In this document: piece after piece, positions 11,801-25,287 of the stretch | How positions within the stretch are numbered: the first letter of the stretch is position 1 | How the letters are laid out: the number at the start of each line of letters is the position of its first letter | Assembly (NCBI GenBank): GCA_047495785.1 | Contig: JBLDXI010000011.1 | Coordinates: 1,612,001-1,676,000, forward strand | Length of the DNA stretch: 64,000 nt | Origin: Lepidodermella squamata | Taxonomy: Eukaryota > Gastrotricha | Direction: 5' to 3' | Notes under the pieces: model-generated | Seen by the model: the letters and a program-made list of their open reading frames with translations, nothing else | Databases searched by the model: none | Told to the model about the DNA's origin: nothing | Program-made: the position numbers and the translations under genes

Positions 11801-14800
11801 TACGATGACTTTGCTCTAAATATTAAATCAGATGCCCGTCGGCTATTTAATCCGTGCGACTTTGGCCATGCGATACACGCGCTTTGCATTGTTAAACAGG
11901 GTGACCTCATCGGTGACCTGTACCCAGCCGAGTATATAATATATTATTATTATTATAACTATCACGTAATAATAAATCCTTTTGTATAAATGTAACTAAT
12001 AATGATAAACAAAATCTAAGAAAAGACAGTCAAATTATTCAACGCAAAATTTAGGGCGGCGCTTTTCAGAGACAAGCTTCAAAGCTAAATTGCGCACTTT
12101 ATTAAGTAGGGTGACTCTAACTGCGCGCGCGCGATTGATACGCCGAGTAATTTAACGACGATGATCAGGAACGCGTTTAAACCCACAGCCGGCGTCCACT
12201 TGCAAGCAAACGACGCGATTTTCTTGTTATAACAATATAATTTATTTTTAAGGCGGAATTTATATATAGCCCCTCATTTATCATTATACACAGATATTTG
12301 CGGCGCAACTTTTGATTTGTATCAAAAGACAAAGCGGCAAAGTGATATTATTAACTGTATATGTGTGTAAGATAATAAGGCCGCCAAACTTTGACTTGTG
12401 CGTCGATGCGCGCGCGCGCTTTTATTACATTCATCATCATCAACGTTTTCGCGCATTTCTGCGCGCGCGCAAAAACAAAGAACACGCGCGCGCACTTCAT
12501 TATTACTATCATAATCAACATGCTCTCGCGTTATTATTATTATAAAATAGAAAAATTGTAATTTTATTTATTTATTTATTATTTTTATTTATTATTATCA
12601 ACTGCGCATTTTTAGCCGCATGTGTCGCAATCTATATAGATTAGATTCATGTATTATATTAATCATATTATATGTATACAGAGGCCGTCAAATTTTTGTC
12701 ATTTATATTAACGCCTTGTTTTCTATCATTTGCGGTTATTATTATTATCATGCCTTAGTGACCGGCGAACAAAATATCGCATCTCTTCTTTCTTTCTGAA
12801 AAAAGCGCGCCGAACAACAACAAACACTTGCTCTGAATACCGGCAAGTCGTAAATGCTAATTATGGCTAAAAAAATTACTGAAATGAGAAACTCAAAATA
12901 ATATGAATTTTCAGCGTTTTCTCATGATTCTTAAAATTCAACAATTTTTCCGAAATTTTTCTGATTTTATAGGATTTTTCAAATATTTTCCCAACTGTTT
13001 TGGGTTTGGTGTGGGAAATGGTTGCGTAACTGCGATGATATTATGACCTTTTCATGGGATACATTTCCGTTTAACGCTGTTGCGGCCGTATTTTAATAAG
13101 TTTATCATCATCATTACTATTATAACTCGTTCGCACTCATTATAACAGTTTCAAGTTTCTACAAACTCACTAAACGCTGCTGTTAATATACTTTGCGCCT
13201 GTAAATGAGTATATACTTTCACCTATAAATATACTTGTTTTAAGGTGACCTCAATTTATTCAGCGCACACAGCGCGCGCGCGCGTTAACAAAGCGAAACC
13301 CCGCCGAACACGCGCGTAAAACTTGAAATGAGTATATTATTATAACTGCTACTGTTAATATCTATATTTAGTGCCCTAAAGAGTGTAAATGACGGCAATT
13401 ATGAGGTCTTTTACAACGCCGTTGAAATATATATCGTAGAAATGCTTTATGATGGCGCATACCTTTTACTATTTCTACACGATTCATATTTAATCGCTCT
13501 GTTATGAAATTCCACGCGCGGTTAAAACGTCCTCCTTAATATTTATAAAAAAATATTTTTGTAGCCAGTGCCTCAATAAAAAAATTTGGATTTTTTTCTT
13601 ATTTTTTAGGAGGGCCCATTGTCGAGTGCGTTACCCATGGGTGGTTTTTGAGACACCCTGCAAAGTCACGGTAAAAAAATGTCGCACCGGCTCGCCACAA
13701 ATAATAAAACGCGCATAATAATGTGGGAAACGCTGAAGAATTATCCCGTAACATCAAATACTATCTAGCAAAACCTATACCTATATCTAGCCGCCAGTCA
13801 GTCAGTCAGTCAGTCATAACTCGCATTAATCGCATGGCAAACAGCGGCTATATAGGCGCGACAAGTTCACACCTTACGATGATGAGACATGAGACACCCT
13901 GGAAAATGAAGATGATGGACATCTTGGCACCTTTTCTAGGTAGTTAGTTATTATTATTTATATTTATTTACCCAGTTATGTCCGGCTCGCCCCACCGCCC
14001 GAGCACGTGAGCGGAGGTGCGCGTGAAATTATAGTAGGTATAGGTAATAATAATTGGCATTTTATTACCCGCCTCACACAGGTGTAACCACCCTGGTTTT
14101 GTTTACCTGTGTGACGTCTCAATATAAATAATGCAAAGCGCGCCTTTTGTTCTTTTCGTTCGCTTACGTAGTATTTCTACCTACCTATAACGTATATTAC
14201 TACTGTCTGTTGATAGGCTGTCCGAGAATCATCGCACAGCAGTTGGGCGCTTTTTGCGTTAATATTTTAATATTTAACGAAAAAATTTTCATCAACGCCG
14301 CTGTTTTGCCTTCGACGGCAAACAACAATCCGCGCTCTCGAGCCGCAAGAGCCACGCGCGCGGCAAGTGGGCCAACTAATCTTTCGGCTACGGCTAAATA
14401 ATTGGCTCAACAAAGCAGCAGTCTCGTCCGTCGTCTGCCCTTTATGAGTGTAATATTGTGATTTTATAATATTGTAATCTGGCGCTCGCGGTCAATTTTG
14501 CGCGCTAGCTCGCTCGGCGTGTTGTAAAACAATTTATTTAATTATTATTTTCTCAATGACTTTTCGGCTGAGACACGACGCCAAATATTTGTTCTATATA
14601 CTTGAAATATTCATAATTTTACCTCGTTTCGTTTTACAATTGAATCCAACAACAGGTGTTTTTAGGCGGATGTCACTCGTTTGCTTCATTTTTTAATTAT
14701 TTTATTTCCCAATTTTTCGAAAATGGTTCTCGAAATTCTTTAGATATATATGGTTTCCTGAGAAAGGAACCTTAATTGGATATTTTCTAACAGCTTTCGC

Positions 14801-17204
14801 ATTTTTTTAGGAATTTTGCGCATATTTCAAGTTCCTCCTTAATATTTCCCCACTTTGATCTGATTTTGATCCTTAGGAATGTTCTCAAAGCAAACCAGCT
14901 ACCTATTGATACTTCGGCTGAAATCAGCTTTATTTTATTTCATTTTGATCCCATTTTGATCTCAGTTTGATATTTGAACGAAGAAAAATCCATGCACACT
15001 TATAGATTGCTGACAGCTGAATGTTGATTATTCTTCGATTTTATATTTTAGAAAATCCTGTTTCAGCGTTTCGTTTTCCCATTTCTTAGGTTCGATCAAA
15101 TTTAGATCAAATATTGCCTCATTTGCGCTCAATTATTTATCTTTGATTGTATCAGAGTAACTGTAAGGATTCGCAATTTTTAAACACTCTATGCAGTGAT
15201 TTTTCTCAACAACGTTGCGAAATCAAATGGATGATGATTTGAAGGCCGGCTCAGCTTTTATTGCCGATAAACATCGATCATCATCCTCATCATCATCGCC
15301 ACCTTAATCATCTTGTTTGTTTTCGCGCGCGCTCGAAAACGGCCATTTCTCGCGGCGAGTGGGAGCGCTGCGGCTCTCCCCTCTGTTTTATTGTTCGATC
15401 AACAAGAAGAGAGCGCGGCGATCAAAATACAACCGCAAAAACAATAATTGCTATTTTTTCATCTCAACCCACATCGTTGTGTTTTTACTGTTTTTCTAAA
15501 TAATTCAAAACGCCGTGTATCCGCCTTAAAAAGGTGCTAAGTGGCGCGTCGTGAAATTACTATTATTTTTTAATTAATGGCCTTATATGTATAGTAGATA
15601 TTTAAATAATGCGCATTTTTATCATCATCATCCATCCAGGCTATTTTTCCGCCCGTTTCTGCGTGTGTGTGTTAAATTTATTATTTTATTGTAGTATTGC
15701 TCAGCCGCGCGCATTATTTATTGCGCGAAAAGAGCGCGCATATTTTTATTACACGCATGCCGCAACTTCGAAAATGCCGCCTCGACTGAAAAACTTCCGC
15801 TACTCTCGAGGAAATTTATCGCGCTTGACCGGTTACCCGAAAATATATCTCGCTCACAGGTGTGTTTCGCGAAAAAATCGAGAGTCCAGCTTAATGCGAG
15901 GGGAGAGGCTTATATTTTGGTCACTCTATTACCACCGCCCGCGCGCGAGCATGACTAGGCTCTCTATTCACCTGAGTGGCGTTTTCTTATCTTATCGGTC
16001 TCGCAATAACAGTAACCGGCTAAAACGCTGACCCGTTTTTGCGATAAGGTGACTAATATAGCTATGTAATTATTACATTATCGCGCAGAATTTTCGTCTT
16101 TATCAGCATCTCGATACAATAAAATGTTGCGCATAACAAACCACCACCCCCGTATGTTTATACTCTCGACACCACATTATAGCAAAATATTTCCGATTAT
16201 ATGTACATTAATATGCCGGCATATGTTGCGATTGTTATATAATATTTACTTATTTTTCGGTTTAATAATGAATAACTAATTTTTACCCGGCGAGTGTTTG
16301 GTCACGTTCACGGTTACACCGGTGCTGATATCCGGCTAACGGGTCAAAATCGCGCGAGCACCAAATAAAATCTCTTGACCTAATAATAATAAGGCTCATC
16401 GCGCGCATATAGGGTGTGCGTACACCTTTTATTACAGGTGTGCGCGAAAATTTGCACATTCTTCCACGCACACCTTTTACCTATATGATGTGTCCTTCGC
16501 ACTTGGTGAAACAAACACATTAGAATATGCGCCTTTTATATTGTAGTATCTCTCGTATTTTTCTCTGTGCGAATTATTCGCGGCGGTAAAGCGTGACGCG
16601 ACTCGACGAGCCTTATTAGCCGGCTAATAAGTGTCTCTTGAGCCGGTTTGGTCGTACGTTCGGGCAAATAGGCGGCGACACGTCGCAGCGCGTTGTAACA
16701 CCTTTTCAGAGGGTCTCAAGCCCACGCAACGCACGTGCCTCAACTTGTTTGAAATTCAACGGGAGTGATGAACCTGTGGGCGGACGCACACGGGTGCGCT
16801 ACCAATTATACGCGACGCGCCTTATCAAATTTTGCGGCGACCTAATTAAAATATTTGGATGTGCCGCTGGTCTCGTAAATAGTCTTTTGACCAATTCTTC
16901 TTCCGATTGCTAACTTTTTTACTGAGTTGAGCAAATTTAGAGGAATTCATTAAGGAGGATGAAAATAGTATCATTCTGATTAATCTGAATCCGGTTTGAT
17001 ATGATTTCACTCGGAAAAATTGATCTTAGCAATTATTGATCAATTTCCGATCAAATCATGGACATTTATGTAAAATTGATTTTTATTATTAAGGCGGATT
17101 TAATTTTCATAATTTTTTCCATTCGTGATTTAAACATTAATGTCATGTTTTCTAGGGTTTTTACGGCTGTTACATAAAAATTATCAACTTTATTTGATAT
17201 TTAC
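8896..17204. other. 8.3-kb gene desert, probable regulatory region
   Basis: No ORF here has protein-like character. The region alternates between AT-rich DNA with ATT/TAT runs and islands of alternating GCGCGC (about 12120, 12410, 12465, 12485, 13270). T-box-like AGGTGT/ACACCT sites recur (about 14080, 14105, 15858, 16425-16475, 16705). GGTGACC/GGTGACT motifs recur at about 11503, 11899, 11913, 12110, 13243 and 16048. TCAG repeats occur near 13797-13817. It separates two receptor genes on the same strand and probably includes the promoter of the mesh-like gene. Confidence 0.45.
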
Positions 17205-20200
17205 ATGTCTCAGCGGCGCTTGATGCTGAGGTCGCTCGTGGCCTTGGCGCTATGCCTCATCCACGAGGCTTCATCAGCTACTCTTTTCCAATTAGCCCCA
17301 ACCAAAACCGTCGGCTCAAACGCGCGGACACCTGTTGATTTTACTGTCAATTTCTTCGGCCGGCGCTACAATCGGTTTTGGATCGAATGGAAATCTGGCA
17401 TTATTTCATTCGACGAAAACACAGCTTATGATACTGACGAAGTTAAATCATTCCCGAACCCGAATTACAAGCCTGACGCAGGTGAAGCCTGGCGGTTAGA
17501 TACGCCTCTGATCGCTGTATATTACGCGAATGCGAAAAAATTCCAACGGCCGCTGATTACGGTCGTAACACCGCAGAACCAGGTTGAGAATGCGAGCTTG
17601 GTGAGCGAGTGGTGCCGCGATTTGATCCATGCGAATGTCCCAGATTCAAACTCGTTCAAATGCGACCATTTCGCGCTCATCTCATGGGTCGGCTCAGGAC
17701 CAGGCGGTACATTTGCCGTGGTAAGAAAATTTTTTTGATCGACGTTTGATGTTGCATAAAATTTGATCTGTATTTGATCCACCTTTATTTTCGAGCCCAA
17801 TTTGATATTTGATCCTTATTATATCAGCTAATTTTTCAATTTTTTTATTCCTTTAGGTGCCTCGAAACAATTTTCAACTCTTGATCGCAACTTCTGGCGA
17901 AGAAACCTACACAATCTTCAATTACCAAGATCTGAGATGGCACGCTGATCAAAATAACGGCGGAAATGATAAGGGCATCATTGAATCGACTGACAGCCTC
18001 AATTTCCCGAAAGTAGGCTTCAACATGGGATCTGGCCGGCGATTCATGTCGCTGCCCTACTCGGGCCGGGCTGAGGTTATCAACCTTTCGGAAGGCGAGG
18101 CTTCGGTTCTACCGAAAAATTGGATGATTAACGAGGAAGATAAGTCGACCCAGCCGTCCGTTAAAGGCGTTTACGTCTACCGAATTTCGAGCCGGTTTGA
18201 AATTCTGCAAGGATCCTGCTATCTCGGCGCGTTAACAGCCGCGGCTAGCGAGCAGCATCGCAGTTTGCTGATCAGCCCATCGAGTGGGTACTTTATGGGC
18301 GGGCAACAGGTCACGATTCGCGGCCATTGCTTCGATAATAACATCGAGTATGAGATTCAGTTTGACACCGAACCTCGCATTACGGCACCCTGCAAATTCG
18401 TCGACCGGTTATCTATCACCTGCGTTCTTACCGACTGGTTCTTGCGACGCGGATACATTCCATTCCGGTTGTTCGAAAATAAATTTTCGACTAAATTCAC
18501 TGGAAATTTCTACGCAAGTAAGTGATTTTTTTGGTTTTCATCTTTTCTCAATTTTTGCTGAAAATTTTCAAAATTTGACGAAATATGAAAAGTTGGTATA
18601 ATTTTAAAAATATATTTTTTGCTCGTTTTTAGCCATTGTTGGACCCGCTGTGACTATGAACAATTACATGGATTTACCCGGCAAGTTGGAAGTCGAAAAA
18701 ATTCCGCTATCCTGGGACCACAAAATTTTCGCCAACTCGCAAGCTGAACACCTAATTGTCTCACTCTACGGCTACCGTGAAGTCGACGTAAGTCTCAACC
18801 TCCTTAAAACTTTTCAAACAATTTCAAAATTAATTTCGCTTGCTATATTAATAAATTTTTACTACTTACCTCATCGTCAATGCAGGAGCCTGAAAATGAA
18901 GATGAAAAATTACCGCCGGTTACTCTTACTCAGTTGTGGAGTGAAGAAATGGTAGGATTATTTCCCATAAAAAACACCGCTTCCTATTAGTCACTGCTGG
19001 TTTTTTCACCACTTTGCACGATTTTTCTCTGTTTCACCTGTTTGCACGATACAATTTTCGGTTTTGGCTTTGAATTTTCAATTTTTTCGTATTGAATTTT
19101 TTTTCTGATTTTTTTTCAATTTTCTACGATTTTTTCGAATTTGGAAAATATTGGAATTTTTCATTTTTCCAACTTTCTCCAATTTTTTCAATTTTTTAAT
19201 CATTTTTTTTTAATTTTTCAGAAAGAGCCAGTGCTGGATTATTTGAAAAACGTCGGCAATATCAGCTCAGTCGATGTGAGCACATTCATCGTCGAAGCCT
19301 CAAAAATCCGCTGCAAGTCCGAAGTCGACTGTAAACGCATGGACTCAGGCATTTTCGCTATTGAAGACCCAACAAACGGCCGCCGCATTTGGACGCCGCC
19401 CTTCCAACTCGGCTGGCTGTACACCCAGCTCGAAAAGCAACCCCGAACCGTCGCCAGCATTTGCCAGACGCGTTATTCCAAGGAGAAAAACCGCCAGGAG
19501 GAGGACTGGCGCGACGCTGTGCCCAACTGCCCGTGTTCGCAAAAGCAAGCCGAGGCTGATTTTCGATTTTTGAGGGAAGATAAATTCCTCGGGTTCGGAG
19601 ATGCGACCCGCTGCTATATTTCCTACCCGATTCGCGGCTCAACCGGGGCTAGCCAGTGTTGCTACCGGGTCGATGAGACTGGTCTACTGGTTTATTCGAA
19701 TGACTCAGCCTCCCCAATGGCTATCGACAGCCCGATGCTAAGAGCTCACTACCTCGGCGGGTTCCCTTTCAATCAATACGGCCGGGTTCCAGTGTTTTCC
19801 TACCTAAGTACTGATCAGTTGCTGAAGCATACCTGCTGCCAATGGGCTCAGAAAACTTCGCCGACTTCTTGCTCGTATTATAAGGAAATTCGCGCGACGA
19901 AAGATTGTTCCGTTTACCGAACGCCGCATTTAGCGTCTGCGTATGGCTTGGGGCATTTTAAGACGTTCCGGGGCACGTTTTATCAGTTCTATGGCAAGGG
20001 CGAGTACGTGCTGATGAAGGGCGAAGATTTGACGATTCAGGGACGCTTTGAACAGGTCGAAAATATCAATACGGGTAAATACAATTTTACGCTAAAATTT
20101 TGAAATTTAATTTTCGATGTTTTTTGAGATAATTTTTTTGTTTTAGAATTTTTCAGAAATTTATAGTATATTAAGAAATTTTATGAATTTCGAAATTCAA

Positions 20201-22571
20201 AAATACTCTATACGCTTATACTTATGAAATTTTGATTCCATTGTCAGACTGAATAAGAAATTTCGTAAAAATTCCAAAATTTCAAGAAAATTTCAAAATG
20301 AATAAATTCCATTTTTTTTATTTCAAAAATATTTAAAAATCTGAAAAACCTGGGTGATTTTCTAGAATTTTTATAATTTTTTGAGATGAGAGTGAAAAAA
20401 TCAGAAAAATCCAAATGATATAGACTTTTATTCTGAAATATTCTGAATTTGTCAGTTTTCGTATTGTTTATTTTGTTATTTTGTTGATATTTAAAATAAA
20501 TAAAGCAAAAGTTCAGCGAATTCACTGTAGCCTTCCAGAGTTGATTTTTTGGCATTTTTTTAGTCGTAGAAAATCCCAGAATTATTCTGGAGTGGTGGGG
20601 AAAATTTGAGAAAATAAAAGAAAATATTTAGTTTTTTTCGAAAAAATTGAATTTCTATTTGAATTTTTAATATTTTTCTAGATGAACCAGCCGCCGCGAC
20701 TGGTATTACAGCAATTGGCGCTAAAGTCCAGTGCAAATATGGCTCATCAAAAGTCTACGTCCAGCACAACAAATTCGACCCGCCCGGGCTTTACGTCTAC
20801 GTCGACGGCGTGAAGCAGGAACACATCGACATTCGCTTTAAAGACGGCCGAGCCGTGACGAAAAACATGATCGAATCACCCTGCATCACCGTTATCTACG
20901 ACGTCGACGACCGTGCTGAGAGTGTCAACCTCCTGCTAGCTGATGGCGCTGTTGTCCGCGTCCGGGCTGTATCTCAGGTGCTAAATCTCGACGTTCAAAT
21001 GCCGGATAACACGAAAAAATACGACACCATGCCGAAATATACCGGTCTGCTAGGCGAGCTATCGGCCGAAAAGCGCGCACCTGGTCACGATTTGACAGAC
21101 CTAGAGGGTAATCGCATCGTTGAACCGCACGAAATTCAACTGCCGGCACGCATTGAAAACCTAGCGGCGACAAGCTTGGTGCGTGACCAAATCGAATCGG
21201 TCATGCTATGGTTCAGTGAACACCTTAAACCTATCGATTACCACGATGCGGAATTCAAGGCGGATTACCGGCGTCACGATGTCGCGAATTATCATGTCGT
21301 CAGTGAAGCGGAACATCGCCCCACTCCAGCCGTTCCGGTTGAGGTGACGCAAAAAATCGAGGAAATCAAAACTACCCAGCATACTATTAAGGTGGAAGAT
21401 TCAAACTCGACTCATCACCACCATGTTGAAACTAATAGAACCAGTCAACCGGAACAGGGCCTATCAGCTACGCCAATGAATGCGTTGGCGAAGCGGAGAA
21501 GGCGCCGTGAGGTGTTTACGCCCTCCTACCTCGAAACCCCGGATGCCTATGACCTGAGGATGACGGGTGATGCTCGGCTGCAGGCTGCGACAAAAGCGGC
21601 GGATAGCTTTTCGCACGAGTTCCAGCGCGATTTGGTTGATAATCAGGATGTTTACTGTCCGTTTTTGAATATCCCAAATGCGGTGAAATCGACGAAAAAC
21701 ACGCGCCAGGGCGCTGAGGTGACGATTAAAGACTGTTATCCGGGTTTCAAAATGCTGAGCGCCAAGCCGGTAACGTACCGGTGTAGCCCGGTCAACGGCT
21801 CTGATGTCGCTCGGGCACACTGGGTGCCTGAACCCAGCATGACCCATTGCACAGGTAAGAATACAAAATAGAACATAGACATTTTGTAAATAAAATTTTA
21901 AATTTGAACTAAGCAAAAGTTTTCCGAAAAGCTATCCGATTCGATTTTCTGATCATATCAGGATCAAAAATTGATCAATTTGCTTTTATCAAGTTTTGAT
22001 CAAAAATGGATCCAATTAGAAATTGATCACTCTTTGATTAGAATTATTTTTTCTTATTTTTATATGCAAGACCACCATAATATAAAGTTCTGAAAAATTA
22101 TGTTTTTAATTTTTCGATTTTATTCCAGTTGTTACAACGGCGTCAGAAGTCACACAGCAAGGCATGTCAACCCTCTACATCGTATTAATCGCCCTGGGCG
22201 CTCTCCTCGTCGTTGCTATGATCGTCGTCACAATCTTCATCATCCGCAACAAATCCGCGCAGAAAGCGAAAACCGCAGCTGCTGGGGCCGATCCAGCCAC
22301 AAAGTACGGCGTTGACCCTAGCGTAGACACCGAAGAATCAGCGCCGTTGAACGAGGTAAAAGTGCTGCCGGGTAGCCGGCCGGGCAGTGTCGCTCCAGTG
22401 CCGATGAGCCCAACTGCGACTACGACAACCTCGGGCCAAAGTATGGGCCACTATGACGCGGCGGATTACAAGTCGCCGGTGACTATCCAACCGCCGACTG
22501 CCTTCCCACCCAGCTACTCATCGGCGGCCAACTCTCCCGCCCCAGTTGTTAAACCGGACGAAGACGTATAA
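17205..22571 (+). CDS. Mesh/SUSD2-type receptor: NIDO, TIG-like, AMOP, VWD, sushi, TM
   Basis: Seven exons, 17205-17720, 17857-18517, 18633-18787, 18886-18951, 19222-20074, 20682-21854 and 22129-22571, join in frame at canonical GT-AG sites into 1,288 residues. A signal peptide (RSLVALALCLIHEASS) is followed by a NIDO domain (RFWIEWKSGIISFDE...; CDHFALISWVGSGPGGTFAV). Next come a TIG/IPT-like stretch (ISPSSGYFMGGQQVTI) and an AMOP-type Cys/Trp-rich region (RQEEDWRDAVPNCPCS). A VWD segment follows (GHFKTFRGTFYQFYGKGEY), then a dibasic RRRRRE site, one sushi module (CPFLNIPNAV...CYPGF...WVPEPSMTHC), a TM helix and a tail with FPPSYSSA. This order is that of insect Mesh and vertebrate SUSD2. Mesh acts at epithelial septate junctions; junction or cell-surface function here is inferred. 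Exon 4 is only 66 bp. Confidence 0.9.
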
Positions 22572-24328
22572 CACTTCAAAACCGCGACAATCGTTTTTTA
22601 TTTCAAAAAATTACGCAACATAATTCAGGGCCAACAAAATCGAAACTTTTCCTAATTTTCTGATCAAATCAGGATCAATAAATGAATTTTCCAATAAAAA
22701 ATTTATCGAACTTTGATCTATACTTTTTGGATCAAAAACCGATCAAATTGATCAAAAGTGATCGCGATTTGACCATTTGATCAGAAAATTTCGGATTTTT
22801 CTCGAACATAATTAGGGCTGATTGATGATTTCCCTGAAATGATGAATTGATGATGAAAAAGCAGCCATCTAGTCCGTCACGGCGTTAAAGACTCTGATGA
22901 AAAAAGGTTGTAAATTTACTACGCTATAAATGGCAGGAAAAATACTTCGTGTTTATATATTATAATATTATAATAAATTTTATTGTAATTTTTATCGATA
23001 TAAAAAACCGCCTTCATGTTTTTGGGACAACGCCATTGTGTTATTTTGTTTCTCTCTTCTTTTGTTCTCTGTTTTTTCTCTCTGTCTGTCTCTCTCTCTC
23101 TCTCGCAAAGAATTGATGGGAAAAATTGGAAGATTTTTTTACCCATCGAAAAAATTTATCCGCAACCAACTAACAGCTAAACACGCCAACACGTCTCGTG
23201 CATTGATTTTTTCGATAAATAAAACGTATTTTATTCTCGACTGACTGTAAAATTCGACTCGTCTATCAATTTCAATGTCGAAATTTCTTAAATGAATGTT
23301 GAAATAACGCTAAATATTGTGTAAAATATTTACTATTGCTATATAGCTATTGCTATTGTAACAAGAGAGAACGACCTCAGCTTCTCGTTGTCACTTTTAA
23401 TGTAAATATTTTGAGATAGAATCGTGAAATATTGTTGCCAATATTATTATCTTGAAATTTCGATGAAGGTAAAAAAGAGTGGAAACGCTTGTGCGAAAAA
23501 TGCGGCGATAACTGTTTAATCACTTGAGAAAAACGTGAAAAATTGAAAATGTGAAAAATAACAATAAAAGAATGAAAAATGATAAAATACGACCGTTTGT
23601 TTTGGAATCCAAGTCTGACAAGTCGGCACCAGAAATGTACAGTTCAAGCACTAGATTCCAGCACTAGATTTTCCCTAAATATCGATTCTTTGACGTCCTC
23701 CTTAAAATCTCAATGTTTTACCGCTACGCCTAACCGATAGAACTCACGATTATGCATATTTTGGGTTATCGGTGATCATTCTATACGGGTTACCCTTCAG
23801 CCTGCAGAGCCGATATCGATTTTACACAACACTGATTTTCAGCTCGAACGCATTAATGTAGTTCTCGAATCTGGAACCTCAAGCAAGTTTCAGACCCAAG
23901 CAGAATGTATTTCCAAGTTGATTTCGCCAGGAATATGACATTTTCCTCCTTAACGTGTGGGTTTCAATTTTAACGACCTCAAGGTGCGAAATCACGCAAG
24001 GTCACGTGACAAACTTGGGATTCGCTCTTGAGTGGTTCGTGAACTTGGAGAAGTGGAGTATCTAAGTTAAAATCAAGCCAATCACAATTGCATAACTAGC
24101 AGTTGTTCTTATACATTGTGTACTCCCAATTGCCTTACTATGCAACGCCCTGATAAGATAAGCTAATATCATTCTCATTAGTAACCATGCGACTCAGACT
24201 ATAACCATGCGCAATAAGGCACCTAAAAATGGTTCTATACGCAAAGGACCACTCACCGCCCTCGTCGTCATCTGTCGCTACACTGATATGTATCCAACTA
24301 TGTAAACACCCTTCTGCTTATACCGAGC
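22572..24328. other. 3' UTR of mesh-like gene and intergenic region
   Basis: AT-rich, with no coding signal. Several GATCAAA/TTTGATC words occur just 3' of the mesh-like CDS (22660-22790), as in its introns. A (TC)n microsatellite lies at about 23070-23104. From about 23700 the sequence loses the T-runs and probably holds the promoter of the next gene. Confidence 0.5.
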
Positions 24329-24913
24329 ATGACTTCGACGATTTTCGCGATTCTTCTCGCTGCCAGTACGATCGCAATCGTTGGCACAATGCCAATGAAC
24401 GCTAGGATCCAACTGATATTCAAGTCAGCCAACGGCGATAACGTGACAGTTATCCACGTTTTCAACACATCAATGGCGAGGTATTCGCCGCCTTCTGTAG
24501 CTGGATCTAATTTAGATCAAAATCGAGAACCGAGTAACGATCAAATGGTTACTCGATCGTCTTTCGGCTTTATTGAACGACATTCGATAAATACTACCTT
24601 AATCGCAATTTTAGTGCCAATGGGCTTTGTCTTTCTAATTCTAGCCATTGTCTTTAGCTTTATTGGCTATAAGGCGAGGAATCGACGAAACGGTAGTTAC
24701 AATGTATCGAGAGCTTCTCGAACTTTGGATGCAGCTAATTTAAGGTCGCCTGAGGTGACTACTTATTTCTTTGACCAGGCAGATCGATCGGGTGGCACGG
24801 TGCCAAGAATTCATTGCGAACCTTTGCCGAGCTATGATGAAGTCATGAAGGCGGACGCGGCCAAAAAAGAAGCTGGAATATCAGTGATTGCAACAAGGAC
24901 TACACGCTTGTGA
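24329..24913 (+). CDS. Small type I membrane protein with LPSYDEV tail motif
   Basis: An intronless ORF of 194 residues from the ATG at 24329 to TGA. A signal peptide (TSTIFAILLAASTIAIVG) is followed by a short ectodomain of about 70 residues with NVT, NTS and NTT glycosylation sequons. A transmembrane helix (TLIAILVPMGFVFLILAIVF) comes at about residues 90-112, then a basic stop-transfer (YKARNRRNG) and a tail of about 80 residues. The tail contains EPLPSYDEVMKA, a PSY motif like those of the two larger receptors to the left. No domain is recognisable. The size and layout suggest an accessory or adaptor membrane protein, but function is unknown. AAAATAAAAC about 30 bp after the stop may act in 3' processing. 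Coding character is good; the single-exon structure is the main uncertainty. Confidence 0.65.
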   Translation: MTSTIFAILLAASTIAIVGTMPMNARIQLIFKSANGDNVTVIHVFNTSMARYSPPSVAGSNLDQNREPSNDQMVTRSSFGFIERHSINTTLIAILVPMGFVFLILAIVFSFIGYKARNRRNGSYNVSRASRTLDAANLRSPEVTTYFFDQADRSGGTVPRIHCEPLPSYDEVMKADAAKKEAGISVIATRTTRL

Positions 24914-25287
24914 TACTTGGCATACTTGCTTTTGATTAAAATAAAACAGAATAATGTCCTTAGAATGATTCAAAACTTTGGGGTGGAAATACTTGAAAAT
25001 TGAACCTACTTGGGGTAGATTTCGAAGCCTTCCTTAAAGGGTTCTATGAAAATGCTTCTGGGTGTAAAGTTCCCTACCCCTTACCATCAATTTTGGAACT
25101 TGGGACAAATGCGACCATCAATTCTTTCACCAAAAACTTAACTTCTCTGAATGAGTCGTTCATTTAGGGAGAGTAATTTTTCATTTACTTTCATCATTTC
25201 CATTTGTGTATAAAATCTTAGTAGAAAACATGTCTATCAAATAACTAAACAACACAAAGAGCACATGAAAAAGTTGTAAGCCTTATT
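24914..25287. other. Convergent intergenic region
   Basis: It lies between the stop codons of the small membrane protein (+) and the zinc-finger gene (-). AT-rich; only 3' UTR sequence is expected. Confidence 0.6.

Noticed and set aside
12312-16913. Several 60-140 residue ORFs in the gene desert
   Set aside because: They reflect GCGCGC and ATT-rich composition and have Arg/Tyr/His-rich low-complexity translations.
19358-19642. Antisense ORFs opposite mesh-like exon 5
   Set aside because: They overlap a well-supported coding exon whose domain pattern is clear.
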